Assembly: GCA_030704615.1 (NCBI GenBank)
Contig: CM060731.1
Span: 1,922,001-1,986,000, forward strand
Length of the DNA stretch: 64,000 nucleotides
DNA from: Takakia lepidozioides
Taxonomy: Eukaryota > Streptophyta > Takakiopsida > Takakiales > Takakiaceae
Reading direction: 5' to 3'
Positions 45,277-56,702 of the stretch are shown here, piece after piece; the stretch's first letter is position 1, and each line of letters starts with the position of its first letter. The position numbers were made by a program, and so were the translations under genes. The notes beneath the pieces are model-generated. The model worked only from the letters and a program-made list of their open reading frames with translations, ran no database searches and was not told the origin of the DNA.

Positions 45277-45745
45277 AGACTGAATCAGCGACGCCCAGGG
45301 TGTCGAAGAAAGGGACTTGGCCAAATTGGCATTCCCTTGTTTTTCCCTGGGTCATACTGCGACGCCACAGGCGTAAGAGGGGACCGACGTCGGGGACGTC
45401 GGTCTCCATAGCGACGGTAGAAGAATTGCTTTATAAAAGCGACGTTTTTTTACGCTTTTGCCCCCCAAGACTGAATAAGCGATGCCCAGGGCGTCGCAGG
45501 TAGGGACTTGGCCAAACTGGCAGTCCTTGGGTCGCACTGCAACGCCGCTATGGAGACCGACGTCGGGGCCCCCAAGACTGAGTCGCAGGCAGGGACTTGG
45601 CCCAAACTGGCGATCCCTGGGTCGCACTGCGACGCCTGAGGCGTCGCTTAAGATGGCAGAAGCATTGTTTTATAAAAGCGACGCTTTTGGCCCCCCCAAG
45701 ACTGAACAAGTGACGCCCAGGGCGTCTCAGGCAGGGACTTGGCCA
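45277..45745 (+). repeat. Tandem CCCCCAAGACTGAAT/GACGCCCAGGGCGTC repeats
   Basis: Four units share AAGACTGAATAAGCGACGCC, a GACGCCCAGGGCGTC hairpin, GGGACTTGGCCAAACTGG and TGGGTCGCACTGCGACGCC. They start near 45,277, 45,465, 45,570 and 45,690. Element A inserted into a unit of this family. Confidence 0.85.
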
Positions 45746-45774
45746 AAAAAAAACTAAAAAAACTAAAAAAAAAA

Positions 45775-46150
45775 CTACGTCACGGATGAATTGTGGCACC
45801 CGTAATAGGGATGATCGGCCCTATGCAGAAACCGACACGGATGAATTGCGGCACCGTAATAGGGATGAACGGGCCCATCCCGAGGAACGGAAAGCATTCC
45901 TAGCCTGAATGAGTTCCACCGTTGGATGAACTTTAACGCCGTAATTTAGATGAACGGGTCTATCTTGAAGACGATAAAGAGCGCTTTGGATGATATACGA
46001 TGTCTTTTTTGATGAATTGCAGTGCCGCAATAGGAATGAACGGTCCCAACATGACACCGGTCGGCCCCTCCACCGATGAATTACGATGCCGCAATATGAA
46101 TGAACTGACCCATATGATGGATGAACAATGACACTGTTATAGGGATTATT
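45775..46150. repeat. GATGAATTGCGGCACCG repeats, decayed family B palindromes
   Basis: Seven or so units, each containing ATTGCGGYRCCGYAAT or a decayed form plus AGGGATGAACGG. The centre is again YR inside GGYRCC, but the outer arms differ from family A (TTG/CAA instead of AAATG/CATTT). Confidence 0.7.
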
Positions 46151-46681
46151 GGGGACATTGCTATTTGATGAAAAGTTTTATACATAGAAAATGACATTTT
46201 TTCTACGAAGTTGCATTTATGTAAATCATTAATGGTTGTAAAGACAAGAACTACTCATTATGTGCCGCTGCAGTCGCTATTCCGACGCCGTAATTGTGTA
46301 CGGCAGTCGATGAATATTGACCGTTGGGTTTCACGTCAAGGTGTCCGTGCCTTTGTACCTGTAGATTTAGGCTAAGAAATCCAAGTTCTGTAGCATATAA
46401 TGGCGCCGTAATTGTTCTATATCCTGGTTTCATTTGGAATTGGATGACTTATAGACCTGGCCCAGAGTCCTCGTAAGTCATGATAATATAATATGGGTAC
46501 GAGAATTGGTCGATGAGGCTGTCATCCGAAAACTTTCCAACGAATCCTCAGACAGAGGATTCGCGTCACTCTTACTATGACTTGTTCATGATAGACCTGC
46601 TATCTACGTAGCAGCCATTTCTAATATTGGACCCATCCAATCGGGTTCAATGTCGTTCTTTCTTCTCTGTTTACGAACCAA

Positions 46682-46700
46682 TTGCGGTGCCATTATTGGA
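46682..46700. repeat. Intronic palindrome, family B
   Basis: AATTGCGGTGCCATTATT, decayed, ends about 20 bp before the acceptor (46,718-46,720), in the intron equivalent to copy A intron 1. A second family B site (AATTGCGGTGTCGTTATT, about 47,783-47,800) lies in the intron equivalent to copy A intron 7. Confidence 0.65.
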
Positions 46701-46720
46701 ATGTGTGTCTTCTGTGACAG

Positions 46721-48050
46721 GGTGACAGAGAAGGCATTCATAGAAACGCACATGGCACATATGTTGTATAGAGTGCAAGAAGTGGGACTTGCACCTCTGA
46801 AGGACTTCAAAACAGCCTTACCCTGGACACCATGGTCAAATACCTCTATTCGGTGAGATTCAGCCCTCTTTCCGGTTAGTGCCCTGGCCTGTTACTGCCT
46901 TTCGACCACCTGGATCCCTAACCAATTGCTTGCATTTGCACTGCAGAGCTCCATAAAGGACGACTTGGCCTACACAAAACGACAATTCATTGAGAGTGAG
47001 ATCCCCAATAAGACCCAGGCCCTCCTCCGGGATGCCATCGTCCTTGTAGGCAGCGGTCGCGGACCAAGTACAAGTCCAAAGTTGTCAAGTCTATAGCGAT
47101 CGCTGAACCCATCCTAGGAGATGATCTTGTCAGAGATAGAAAAGCACTAATCAAAAGCCATCAAACCAGAGATGTCGTTGGAGAAACTACATCATATTGC
47201 CACCGCCTGTGTGGACCAGGCCGAGAAGGTATGCAAATGTCTGCTACTGTTTCATTGTCTCATTAAAATCCCCAATCAGCTATCAAAATTGCTCTCTAAT
47301 ATATGTTACAAGATGAGTGCGGAAGCCTTGAAAGTGTGGACGGAAAGAAGTGCAACACCCATCCTGAAGCACAGGTGGACTTGCATCAATAGCATGGGTC
47401 TAACCTGCGATGGCCAGAAGGTAAGCTCTAGAGTTGTCTAGTGTAAACTACGTCGCCCTTATTCTGACTGTGGGGAATCTTATGTCAAAATAATGACCTT
47501 GATTTTGTGCAGCCTCTTCTATTTGACGCATTCATCAAGAAGAATTCAGTTTTGAATTTTGGGGAGGTTGTATGGTTGACTCCACAATGGACCCTATAGA
47601 GTATGACATTCTCTTCAACCATGTCTCACCAAGCAATATTCCATGGGACATAGGGGGGAGGCCTTGGAGGCATGGGAGGACAAGAAGTCTCGCTTTCATT
47701 CAAATGTTGATGGAAACATGTTCAAGCATAGAAGGCAGGGTGGTGGACATTGCAGCCAACACAAACTTGTAAGAGATTATTGTAATTGCGGTGTCGTTAT
47801 TAGAGTCCATTGTCTTATGTAGATATTCATGGATTTACTATGGTTACGTCTCTCGATTGCCATTGACATGTTTTTTCTTGATCACTAGACGCATGGATAG
47901 GTGCTTCAATGTGGGCCGGACGTGAGTCTAGCCGACATGTCTTCGCATTTGAAAGGGATACAGCCTTGTACGACTCCCATGTAGCGGGCTTGCAACAATT
48001 GCAAGCAGAGAAGGAGCATGAGGATGGTCAAACATGGATGTCGCTATAAT
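46721..48050 (+). pseudogene. ParB/methyltransferase gene, C-terminal exons, copy B
   Basis: Exon-like blocks match copy A in order: VTEKAFIETHMAHMLYRV, DDLAYTKRQFIESE, SLEKLHHIATACVDQAEK, TPILKHRWTCINSMGL, FDAFIKKNSVLNFG, FIQMLMETCSSIEGRVVDI (motif I region, degenerate as DIAANT) and ASMWAGRESSRHVFAFERD. GT-AG intron ends survive (donor after GLTCDGQK at 47,421). The ParB-like exon, the linker and the DIPD exon are missing or unrecognised, so the copy is truncated and internally deleted. Confidence 0.8.
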
Positions 48051-48654
48051 GGAACCCAATACACTTACAATGGTGCAACTCACTCAAAGACATGCATTGG
48101 GGGAAGCGGCTTCTCCCGTACTTGAGCTTCCTCAACTTTGGTCTCCTCCTCCCCTTCCTCGGGGAATGCTTCCACGTCAGCCTGGCCGCGTCAGCCTGGC
48201 AGCACGTGAGCCCAGCCAGGCTCACGCCACGTCTGCAATGTTTCCCAGGTAGAGGACCTAATTCCGTGGAAGTCACCTATTTCCGTGGAACGTAAGCCGA
48301 TTGCCATGCCCTAGATTTTCCAACTTTATTTTGCGAAAAGTCTCCTCCCTCTTCAAAATTTTGTTTGTACGAGAAATCACGGGAGGTCTATGAATGGTAT
48401 TCGAGCACGGGCGTAGGCAATTTCATAGAGTATAATGTCTAATTGCGTAATGAACACGAACGAGAATGACTTAGTTTCAACGAAGTTCCTTCTCTCCAAT
48501 TCACATCCACTTTTGAATGATTGACGATTTCCAGACATACACCAGGAAATCCCTAAAGCTGCTCTGCGATATGTGTAAAAACATGGTAGTAGAACAAGGT
48601 GGCAACACTTGTAATGCAAAACACCATTTATTAAGCCAGTCTTCGTCAACCCCC

Positions 48655-49255
48655 TCAACAACCCGAGGTTCCAGAGGAACTACTTCCAGACACGGTAGCA
48701 ATGTCATCTACATATATGCTAGCCTGACTGCCACGTTTTTTTTCTGCCAAGGCCCCCATAGAGAGGAGAACAGGCCAATTGCTGGGACAACACACGTGCG
48801 CATGCCTCCGCGTAAACAGGTAAGTGGAAACCGTGGCGGACTTGGAATCAAGTTGTATCCTTGAAAACCGAAGGATGTCGCCGATGATTGGTGCCGTACT
48901 CTGAAATGAACCAACCCGAATCGTGTCAGAAGTCACAATTGCGAGATTTCTAATTGAAGGAATCATTGGAATCACGGTTGGAAAAGAAGGAATGCATTAC
49001 CCGACCGCACGACAACAAACACGACTTACTCACACTCAAAATCAGAGCCCACGTCCAGATCTTCGTCAGGAACATCCGCCTCGAAAACTGCCTCCGTGTG
49101 GGGGGTTGATGTTGAGCCCGAGGTAAGCTGTTCAAGCTCGCTATCAAACTCTGTTCTATCGAAAGAGGCAATTGAATCCATAGCATAATCAAGGTTGCGT
49201 TAACGTAACCTTGATTGTGTACAACAAAACGAAGAGCAACAGGGCCAGCAACCAT
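48655..49255 (-). pseudogene. Possible C-terminal exons of a further ParB/methyltransferase copy (E)
   Basis: The minus strand reads EADVPDEDLDVGSDFECE followed by a GTAAG donor near 49,030. This closely parallels the exon end NEGDNKDLDDDFACE of copy D. The downstream frame (48,655-48,975) is not clearly alignable. A palindrome pair of a further sequence type adjoins it. The call rests on one short match. Confidence 0.4.
49187..49216. repeat. Palindrome, family E
   Basis: Arms AATCAAGGTTGCGT and ACGTAACCTTGATT flank TA, with one mismatch. A looser copy lies at about 49,301-49,335 (centre CA), and AATCAACCTCGTGT-TA-ACACAAGGTTGAT at about 49,520-49,547. The plan matches families A and D but the sequence differs. 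Confidence 0.8.
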
Positions 49256-49339
49256 ACAAAATGCAAAAAACAGTCTTCAAAAAAGGATGCTTTCATTTCT
49301 CAAATCAAGGTTGCGTCAATGCAAAGGTTGATTTGCATC

Positions 49340-49379
49340 ACCCTCCCATAAAAGAAAATAAAAAATAAAAAATAAAAAA
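49340..49379 (+). repeat. AAAAAT microsatellite
   Basis: About six AAAATAA units. Confidence 0.7.
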
Positions 49380-49754
49380 TGCTGAAGTCGTATGTGTGTC
49401 GGTGTATGTCACATCATCAATCGTGTTGTGCGTGCGTCTGCCATTTGTTGCATTCGTTCCTCAAACTCATTTGTTCATTTGCAAACACATCAAGTTACAT
49501 TCAAATGAACATTCTCGGAAATCAACCTCGTGTTAACACAAGGTTGATATCTGCGGCAGCCCTGAACCCTAAACCCATTTCACCTTCAGATGATGAAATC
49601 CCACGGTTATAGGCTCCACGGTTATAGGCCCACCATCTTTGTGGTGATGTGGCACGACCTTGGGTGTGCTCACGCCACGTCAGCGCCTGTGAGCGTAGGC
49701 TCACACCACATCACCATTGTGTGAGTGTACGCTCACACGCTCACATACTAGGCT

Positions 49755-50747
49755 CACGCCGTAGCGCCATTGCCCTTCCTCTTTCTTCTCCCATCATATA
49801 TTGCAGACACGGCTGCTAGAGATCCATTAGGAGGGTGGAGACGCCTAATTTCGGGCAAAGCAATTTCTGGCTGCAAGAAATGAGAGAATACAATTGAGAA
49901 AGGAGGCCTAATACGGGAATTGTACAGGCCAAAGTACGCAAGTTTATCGCTCTGTCCGCGTCTGAAAGTGACGGCGATGAGGATGACGCTTCGCAAGCTA
50001 GGTGGAGAGTTCCAATTGGGGAGCATGGTATATTTGAGGGGAGGGACGGTGAGAGTCATTGCAGTAGCAAGGCGGATTGGATGTAGGTGAAGGACAGCCT
50101 GAACAAGTCCTTGCAGGGATAGAGCTTGGTTGTGGAGAGTGATAGTGGATCCTTGACATATAACACTTTTTGTTTTGGACAGGGACAGAACGCTTGTTGT
50201 TCCCTTCATGAATAAAAATGCTCATTTTTTTTTACTTTTGTGTTCAGAGTGTGAATGGCAATTTCCTAGCCTCTCTTCAGTCAGTGTGGGATTTATTTAG
50301 TCTTCAAAAAAAGCAAATTCAACTGTATTATGTGATGGGACCTCTTATCTTCAACAGAAAACCGACACAACAATAGGCTAGTATAAGGTGTTGGGAGCAA
50401 CAAAGACCTTTACAAATGATATATCGGTGTTGCAATAAGCAAGTGTCAGCTTTACTTTATAATTTTGGGTGACCACAAACAAAAAAACGTCGCCGCAATA
50501 GGCCGGTCTCAGGTCCTCACTACCAAGAAATTTTCCGAGAAGCACGAAGCTGGTATTACGACGTCGTGATTAACCTGTCTCCTGCCCTTTTCAATTCTTT
50601 TCCCAAACCCTAAATGTGAATAACGGCGCTGCAATAGGCCTAGCCGCGTCCCCGGACTTCAGAAACAGTGCCTCATACCGTGGATATATGCCCTATTACC
50701 ATCAATAACAGCAGATAATTTCTAATTCCACGGATGCACGCTCATGG
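49755..50747. other. No gene recognised; scattered family B palindrome remnants
   Basis: Words such as CGTCGCCGCAATAGG (50,488), TTACGACGTCGTGATT (50,553) and AACGGCGCTGCAATAGG (50,622) look like family B sites. A minus-strand frame at 49,754-50,209 has no recognisable motif. Confidence 0.45.
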
Positions 50748-50768
50748 GCTCATGTAATAGTAAACCTC
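50748..50768 (-). repeat. Terminal inverted repeat of another MULE copy
   Basis: The complement matches the left TIR of element A at 20 of 21 positions. Coding sequence of a retroelement ORF resumes immediately to the right, so this is a true element end. Its partner end was not found. Confidence 0.8.
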
Positions 50769-51734
50769 GTAGTCAAAACCATGTCAGACATGGTGATAAC
50801 ACAACTACTCAAGGGAAGCAAGGCTATTGAGAGTGAAGCAAGGCCTGTGGTAAAAGTAGTAGATGATGAAGTACAGGGCCAAGGCACAGCTGTACCTTCA
50901 ACAGTTGATGAGGTGTAGGTGCAGAGCCAAGTAGGTACTTGGCCAAAATGGTTCACTAGGCACCAAGCTGACAATCAAGAAGATCCTCAGGCAGAACCAG
51001 GGGAAGATCCACAACAGGCCATAGTCATGAGTTCCATGAACATGACCCTCAATCTTCTAGGGAACTATTTTAAAACTCATGTTCCTGCAGAGCAGAGCAG
51101 TGGCAGCCTTGAGAGAAGAAACCATGAGTTTGAGGATAGGATTTCATCTCTGCAAGAGACCAGGTTGGATGTAGACATAGGTCTCAAGCTGCAGCAGGCC
51201 CTCAGTGAATCTAATGCTGCCTTGCAGCTGGAGAAGGAGATGGTTAAGCTAGGCCTTGAGATGCAGGAGTTGCAAGCTACCCACAATCAACAGTTGTTTG
51301 ATTTGCAGGCACGATATGAGGTGACTCTCTCATTGGAGAAAGTGTTGACTAAGGTCTCTTTAGCCGCAACTAATGCCGAACTCATAAAACAAAAGGGTGA
51401 TTTCATGGCTGCAATAGACCAGGCAAAAAAGAATGTTCGGGAGCAATCAACGATGTATGCACAGGCACAGGCACAGGTACTCCAACAATGAGAACTCATT
51501 GCGGATATGAAGAACACTATTTGTCGGCATGAGAGTATCATCCAGGAGCTGAGGCTCCACAATGAACAGAAGGAGCAACAACTTTTACAGTTGCACCAGA
51601 CTGTCAAAGTGCGGATCAACGAACTTTCTATAGCTGAAAAAAGGAGGAAGGAAGCCAATAATATGATGGCTGCCTATGCAGCCTTGAAGGACCCTTATCA
51701 AAAGAGGATAGACTCCCAACTACAACTCCTATAG
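50769..51734 (+). pseudogene. Coiled-coil retroelement ORF, second copy
   Basis: Paralogous to 6.1-7.2 kb: VVKTMSDMVITQLLKGSKA, a stop at 50,917, VGTWPKWFTRHQ, DPQQAIVMSSMNMTLNLLG, a Gln/Leu/Glu coiled coil, a TGA at 51,489, then DMKNTICRHESIIQELRL and EANNMMAAYAALKDPYQKR. It begins exactly at the MULE terminus, so the transposon inserted into it. No RT or integrase lies beside this copy. Confidence 0.75.
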
Positions 51735-51910
51735 CATAGATATGGAGACCTAAGGTAGAGGGACACCCATGCTCATGCGGAAATGATATCCAAGCTCATG
51801 TGAGCACAAATGCTCAGAAATATTCACACATTCATTCTGTTCATTGCACAACATATGAACCCGAGATTAGAACTCCTCACATCCAATATTTTTGCATTTA
51901 CACGGTAGTG

Positions 51911-52540
51911 CTAGCTTGCATCGTCGGCATGCTGCTCGGAAATTACCTCCATCCATGTGTACCACCTGTGATTGTCGTTGTAGATGTACAGCCATTTGTT
52001 CGATAGGAACTCCCACTCTGTGTTCTTTATGTCCTCCTCAAATGCTGCATCCACGGCCTCTTGTTGCTCCCGATCTGCGGGTTCTATGTCCTGAGCTTGC
52101 TCACTGTTGTTATTTATAGAAAGCAGCAGTGAAGCCAAGGCGTCGTTGTACCTATCTGCCTCAAAGTATAGCTTGAGCTTGTTGATGTCGGGTCGCTCTG
52201 CCATTTGCACAGCCGGAAGTGGCTTCATCCTGCACAATGGGATTCGTGGAGGAGCCCCATTTCTAAGCAAGTGCGCAATGGAGCTCATAGTGTGGTTCAT
52301 CGCACTTGTCGTCAATGACAACAGTGTTTGCTTGCGCATGTCAGCAGTCAAGACAACGTCTGCCAGAATGTTCTCAGTGGCGGGATTCGAGTTCCTACTT
52401 CCTGGGCGCTTGTGGCTGGACCTGGTGAGGCGGCGGTTGCTGATATGGGGGATACGGGAACGCGGTCCCCGGACATGGTGACGGCTGTGGACACCATCCC
52501 TGCTTCCTGTGATGCCATGCCTTTCTTCCAAAGTTTCCCA
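51911..52540 (-). pseudogene. ParB-like domain fragment, copy F
   Basis: Reads RIPLCRMKPLPAVQMAE, DINKLKLYFEADRYNDALAS, LLLSINNN and WLYIYNDNHRWYTWMEVI. This parallels the ParB-like domain of copy A, with DNHR in place of GNHR. The acidic insert DIEPADREQQEAVDAAFEED sits where copy A has GPTADELS. An upstream Ser/Arg/Pro-rich stretch fits the N-terminus. No methyltransferase exons follow. A transposase fragment diverges at 52.8 kb, repeating the arrangement of A and D. Confidence 0.75.
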
Positions 52541-52796
52541 GCCTTCTTCGGAGGTCTACCCTCGATGCTCTGTTGGGAGATGACGGTGTGAGTGCGTAGG
52601 ACCTTACTGAGAGTTTGCGTGGACAATGCAAAGTCATCTTGCTCATCCTGAACGTGCTCCATGATGACCACTTTCCGCAGCACTGTAGTGGAAAAGGAAG
52701 GCAAAGGGAGAACAGCAGAAGGGGATTCTGATCAGTGGACACAGTGGAGTAGACAAAAAGGCTACACTAATCCTGCGTGGCCCTCAGTCAATTGTC

Positions 52797-53644
52797 ATGG
52801 ACAAGGTGTTATCGCCAGGTGCAACCAATAGATGGAAGCTTGATGATGAGCAATTCAAGGAGCTCATGGAGGAGGTCGGTGCCGTGGGCAAATGTGGTGT
52901 TCGTTACGAAATACAGAAGAAAAAAGCAAAAATGGGGATTGGGAGTGATGTAGAAGCTTTGCTGACAATGAAAAGGTGGAGCAGGTATGACTATATCCAT
53001 GGGAGCCGGTTCCCAAGGCAAGGAGTGTGGATGATAGATGTTTTGTATTCAAAAATGTCAACTATTGGTAAGGGCTGTGGAGTCCATCTGGTGGGTCCAT
53101 GATGCGTCCCAGGGGGAAGCTAGGAAGGAGCTGGATTATGCTCAACAACATGAAGCAAATAAACGGATGGAGTACAATGGTTTGTCACGTGTATCATCTG
53201 AATTTTCGTCAGCTCATGACGATCGCAATTTGCGAAATGAAATGTGAGGATACAGAATCACAGAAGATCATGTGGGAATGCATTAATGATCAGCGAGCAA
53301 AGAAGGGGTGAGCGCAATTTCGGGGATTCATGGCCGACAATGCAAATGCCAATTGGGCTGCTGTTTGTCAAGTGTCTGGAGGCGGGGAACCGATGCCCGA
53401 TCGTGAGAGAACATGTGGACTCCATTGGGGTCAAAGTCTGGACAAGTGGACCAAAAAATACATCTCCCAAAACCTGCAACATGCACATGTTCAGCTTTGT
53501 ACAAAGTGGAGAGCAGCAAAGACTGAGGCGGAAGCAGAGGTGTCATTTTTGGCCATCCGAGCATGGTGGTCGTCTTTGGGTGCCGCTCGAGATGAAGATA
53601 TGCATACCGCTACTTTCAACTTGGAGGCTATGTTCGCAATGTAA
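52797..53644 (+). pseudogene. MULE transposase core fragment, copy F
   Basis: Frames give RYDYIHGSRFPRQG, LYSKMSTIGKGCGVHLV, then (shifted) AICEMKCEDTESQKIMWEC, a TGA, FRGFMADNANANW, ERTCGLHWGQSLDKW with the C-x2-H motif, and a helical end stopping at 53,644. At least three frameshifts or stops are present, and the SWIM C-terminus is missing. Confidence 0.82.
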
Positions 53645-53859
53645 GAATTCAGTTTATGCATGCAATGTCTTCTTACTAATTTCAGTGGGCTCACGTGAGC
53701 AAAGTTGGGATTTTATAGTCTGTACCGACTATTACATTCCATCGGTAACATTTGTATTTTGTTTGTAAATTTGTCGGTGCGCTGTTGTATATCTGTTCAC
53801 ATGAGCACAACATTGTTTTCATAGTGGCTCCGCTCACATGAAGCAACTGTCAAGTTATT

Positions 53860-54240
53860 TCACCACTAGTGTGAAACTAGCTAGGAAATAGCTAGCTTTT
53901 ACATATTGACATTTGGGATTGGCCCAAGTGTCAATCCAAGGGTCAAGGCAGATTTAGGCCCTGGAGTGGTTATCTTCACGGCAAGTGCGGGAGGCTCGTC
54001 TTTCTCGAGTTAAGCCTCACCGCGCCTAGCTATGGCGCCGTAGTGTGGATTCCCCATGGCATGGGGTGCACTTGGCTTGACTTGTATTTGAGTGACGAGT
54101 TTATATATGCATGAGTTTATGCTTCAGCTTTGTGAACTCGCATGAGCTTGTGCTTGTATTCTTCATCTTTATCACTCGAGAAAGATGAGCTCGTATCTGT
54201 AAGTGCCAGATACGAGTTAGTTGTAGCACTTGTGGTTTTT
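53860..54240 (+). repeat. LTR-like segment
   Basis: Shares scattered blocks with the putative LTR at 12.2-12.6 kb: CTAG-rich start, GACATTTGGGAT, GTGGATTCC and GCACTTGGCTTGACTT. An inverted GATACGAG...CTCGTATC stem lies at about 54,185-54,220. No partner was found. Confidence 0.4.
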
Positions 54241-54888
54241 GCTTGAGAATGAGAGAAACCAGGTTGTTAGGCAAGGAACACCGTGGAGCTCTTGGTTGTT
54301 AGAAGCGGAGGCGATGTGGGTTACACGGTAGTAGACCTTGGCATTCGATCTTCAGCTTCAGAGATGAAAGCACCATGCTGTAGGTAATTCCAGAGCACCT
54401 TGATGGTTTCAGATTGTGTACATGCATGAGCAAGCACGATTGGGAAGAGGACCAGTCAAGAGCAGGTTAGAGTGGCTTTGGTGGCAAAGCTGAGAACTGG
54501 ACTTGGGAATGCGAGCTTTCATGGTGTGAAGGATTGCAAGACCAAGCGAAAGGGCTGATTTGGCTTGGGGCAAATCAGAGCACTTTGTGGAGTATGTTGA
54601 GATTGGGTTTCAATCTCGAGCTTCAGCATTGAGAGGGCTCTTGTCATGGCAAGAGCAGGGCTGGAACAGGAGCTAAGAGGTGCGGCAAGGCCATGGAATG
54701 TGCACCTAGGGTTTCAGAGCTTGGAAGAAGAGCTCTTGCACCACAAGAGAAATATCTTGTGGCTGGAAATGTAAGCCTTAGGGTTTCAGGAGCTTGGCAA
54801 AGGCTGTGGAGTGCTTAGTCTTGTCTTAGAGAGCATCAAGGAGCCAAGGAGCCAAGATAGGGGGCTGATACCTCTTGTGTGAAGAGGT

Positions 54889-55280
54889 TGCATGTGTGGA
54901 GCATGTATTCAGCTCATTGAAGCTTCTATCTTCAAGCTTGGAGGGCAAGCAAGGAAGAGGGAAGGGCTGACTTCCCTTATGTGAGGGCAATGCATGTGTG
55001 GAGCATGCTTTCAGCATGTTGAAGGCTTGTACTTTCAGGTTTGGGAGTGCAAGAAAGGAAGGAAGGGGCTGGTTTCCCTGTAGGGCATGTGTGGAGCATG
55101 CTTTCAGCCTGCTGAAGCTTGTATTTTCAGGTTTGTGGGTGCAAGAAATGAAGCAAATGAGCTGATTCTCTTATGGTGAGAGTGGGGCATGTGTGGAGCA
55201 TGCCTTCAGCCCATTGAGGCTCTTGTTTTCAAGCTTTAGAGAGTTAGAACGGAAGGCTAGGGCTGGTTTCCACTTGGGGT
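54889..55280 (+). repeat. Four tandem units of about 100 bp
   Basis: Each begins GCATGTGTGGAGCATGCTTT and contains CAGC-x-TTGAAGCTT and GGGCTGGTTTCC. Starts are near 54,891, 54,990, 55,086 and 55,188. Flanking DNA from 54.24 to 55.7 kb is purine-rich and non-coding. Confidence 0.85.
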
Positions 55281-55729
55281 GAAATAAAAGCACTTGTAGG
55301 GCCTATGTGAGTTGGGGTTTCAACTTCAAGCTTGAAGGGAGCACAACTCTTGAAGCAGCAGGTGCAGGGGTTGGATTAGGTGCGAAGGGCATGCTATGGT
55401 CAAGAAAAACACGTGAATGAGTGCCTACAAGGGCTGGAAGTCAGCCATGTTTGGTTAGTCAGCCATGTTTGGTTAGTCGCCATAGGGATCAATGGCGCTG
55501 TTTTGTGAGTTAAAAGGAAGCTTGTGCACTTAGTTTCGGTTGCAAACATCTTCCTTTAGAATTAGAGCTACTATTGGTGGTGTGTGGGGGCCATAAAGAG
55601 CAAGAATACCTTGTTGATTTCCTGACAGCTGCCATAGCTCGGTGCAAAGAAGCCTAGAGTCCAAGAGACACAAACCCTAGCTTGGCGTGGCTAAACCCCT
55701 TAGAGAAATGGCTAAACTGCCATGAGTGG

Positions 55730-56610
55730 CCATGGATGGGGCTGTGACAGGCTGTGACAGGCTGTGCCCTGTGGCCTGTGGGGCTGTGAGGGGCTGTGAG
55801 GGGCTGTGACAGGCTGTGACAGGCTGTGGCATGTGGCCTGTGGGGCTGTGATGGGCTATGAGGGGCTGTGGTGGGCTGTGATGGGCTGTGACAGGCTATG
55901 ACCTGTGGCCTGTGGGGCTGTGACGGACTGTGACAGGCTGTGAGGGGCTGTGACAGGCTGTGCCTATGGCCCTTGGGGCTGTGACGGGCTGTGATAGGCT
56001 GTGACCTGTGGCCTGTGGGGCTGTGACGGACTGTGATGGGCTGTGAGGGGCTGTGACAGGTTGTGACATGTGGCCTTTGGGGCTGTGAGGGGCTGTGACA
56101 GGCTGTGCCATGTGGCCTTTGGGGTTGTGACAGGCTGTGGCCCGTGGGGCTGTGACCCTGTGACCTGTGTAGAGCTGTGACAGGCTGTGGCCTGTGGGGC
56201 TGTGATCCTGTGACCTGTGTAGGGCTGTGACAGGCTGTGGCCTGTGGGGCTGTGATCCTGTGACCTGTGTAGGGCTGTGACAGGTTGTGACATGTGGCCT
56301 GTGGGGCTGTGATGGACTGTGATAGGCTGTGACATATGGCCTTTGGGGTGTGAGGGGCTGTGACAGGCTGTGCCATGTGGCCTTTGGGGTTGTGCTGGGC
56401 TGTGACAGGCTGTGCCCTGTGGCCTTTGGGGCTGTGACGGGCTGTGACAGGCTGTGACCTGTGGCCTTTGGGGCTGTGATCCTGTGACCTGTGTAGGGCT
56501 GTGACAGGCTGTGACCTGTGACATTTGGGGCTCTGATGGGCTGTGGGGCTGTGACGGCTGTGACCAGTGATCTGTGTGGGCCTGTGCTGGTCTGTGGTGG
56601 CCCGTGTTGA
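55730..56610 (-). repeat. GGCTGTGACA tandem array (CACAGCC on the complement)
   Basis: Nearly 900 bp of imperfect 8-12-bp units, with higher-order repetition of GACCTGTGTAGGGCTGTGAC. Long open frames on the minus strand (SQPHRPQ repeats) are a by-product of the repeat. Confidence 0.93.
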
Positions 56611-56681
56611 CCTGTGGACGGCCTGTGTTGACTCGTGGAGGCACTGGTGGACTACCTAAGGACTGGCATGTGGTCTTGAAG

Positions 56682-56702
56682 GGGGGCTGCTATTTCATGA
56701 GC
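56682..56702 (+). repeat. Terminal inverted repeat of element C
   Basis: Identical in sequence to the right TIR of element A (complement of 45,256-45,276). The 9 bp outside are GTCTTGAAG; no second copy was found. Confidence 0.88.

Noticed and set aside
51775-53830. TIRs for copy F based on GCTCATGTGAGCACAA (51,796) and TTCACATGAGCACAAC (53,796).
   Set aside because: Both are short and read in similar orientation, and no target duplication is visible, so element ends cannot be claimed.
55654-56644. Minus-strand frames of over 220 codons rich in SQPHRPQ.
   Set aside because: They arise entirely from the CACAGCC tandem array.
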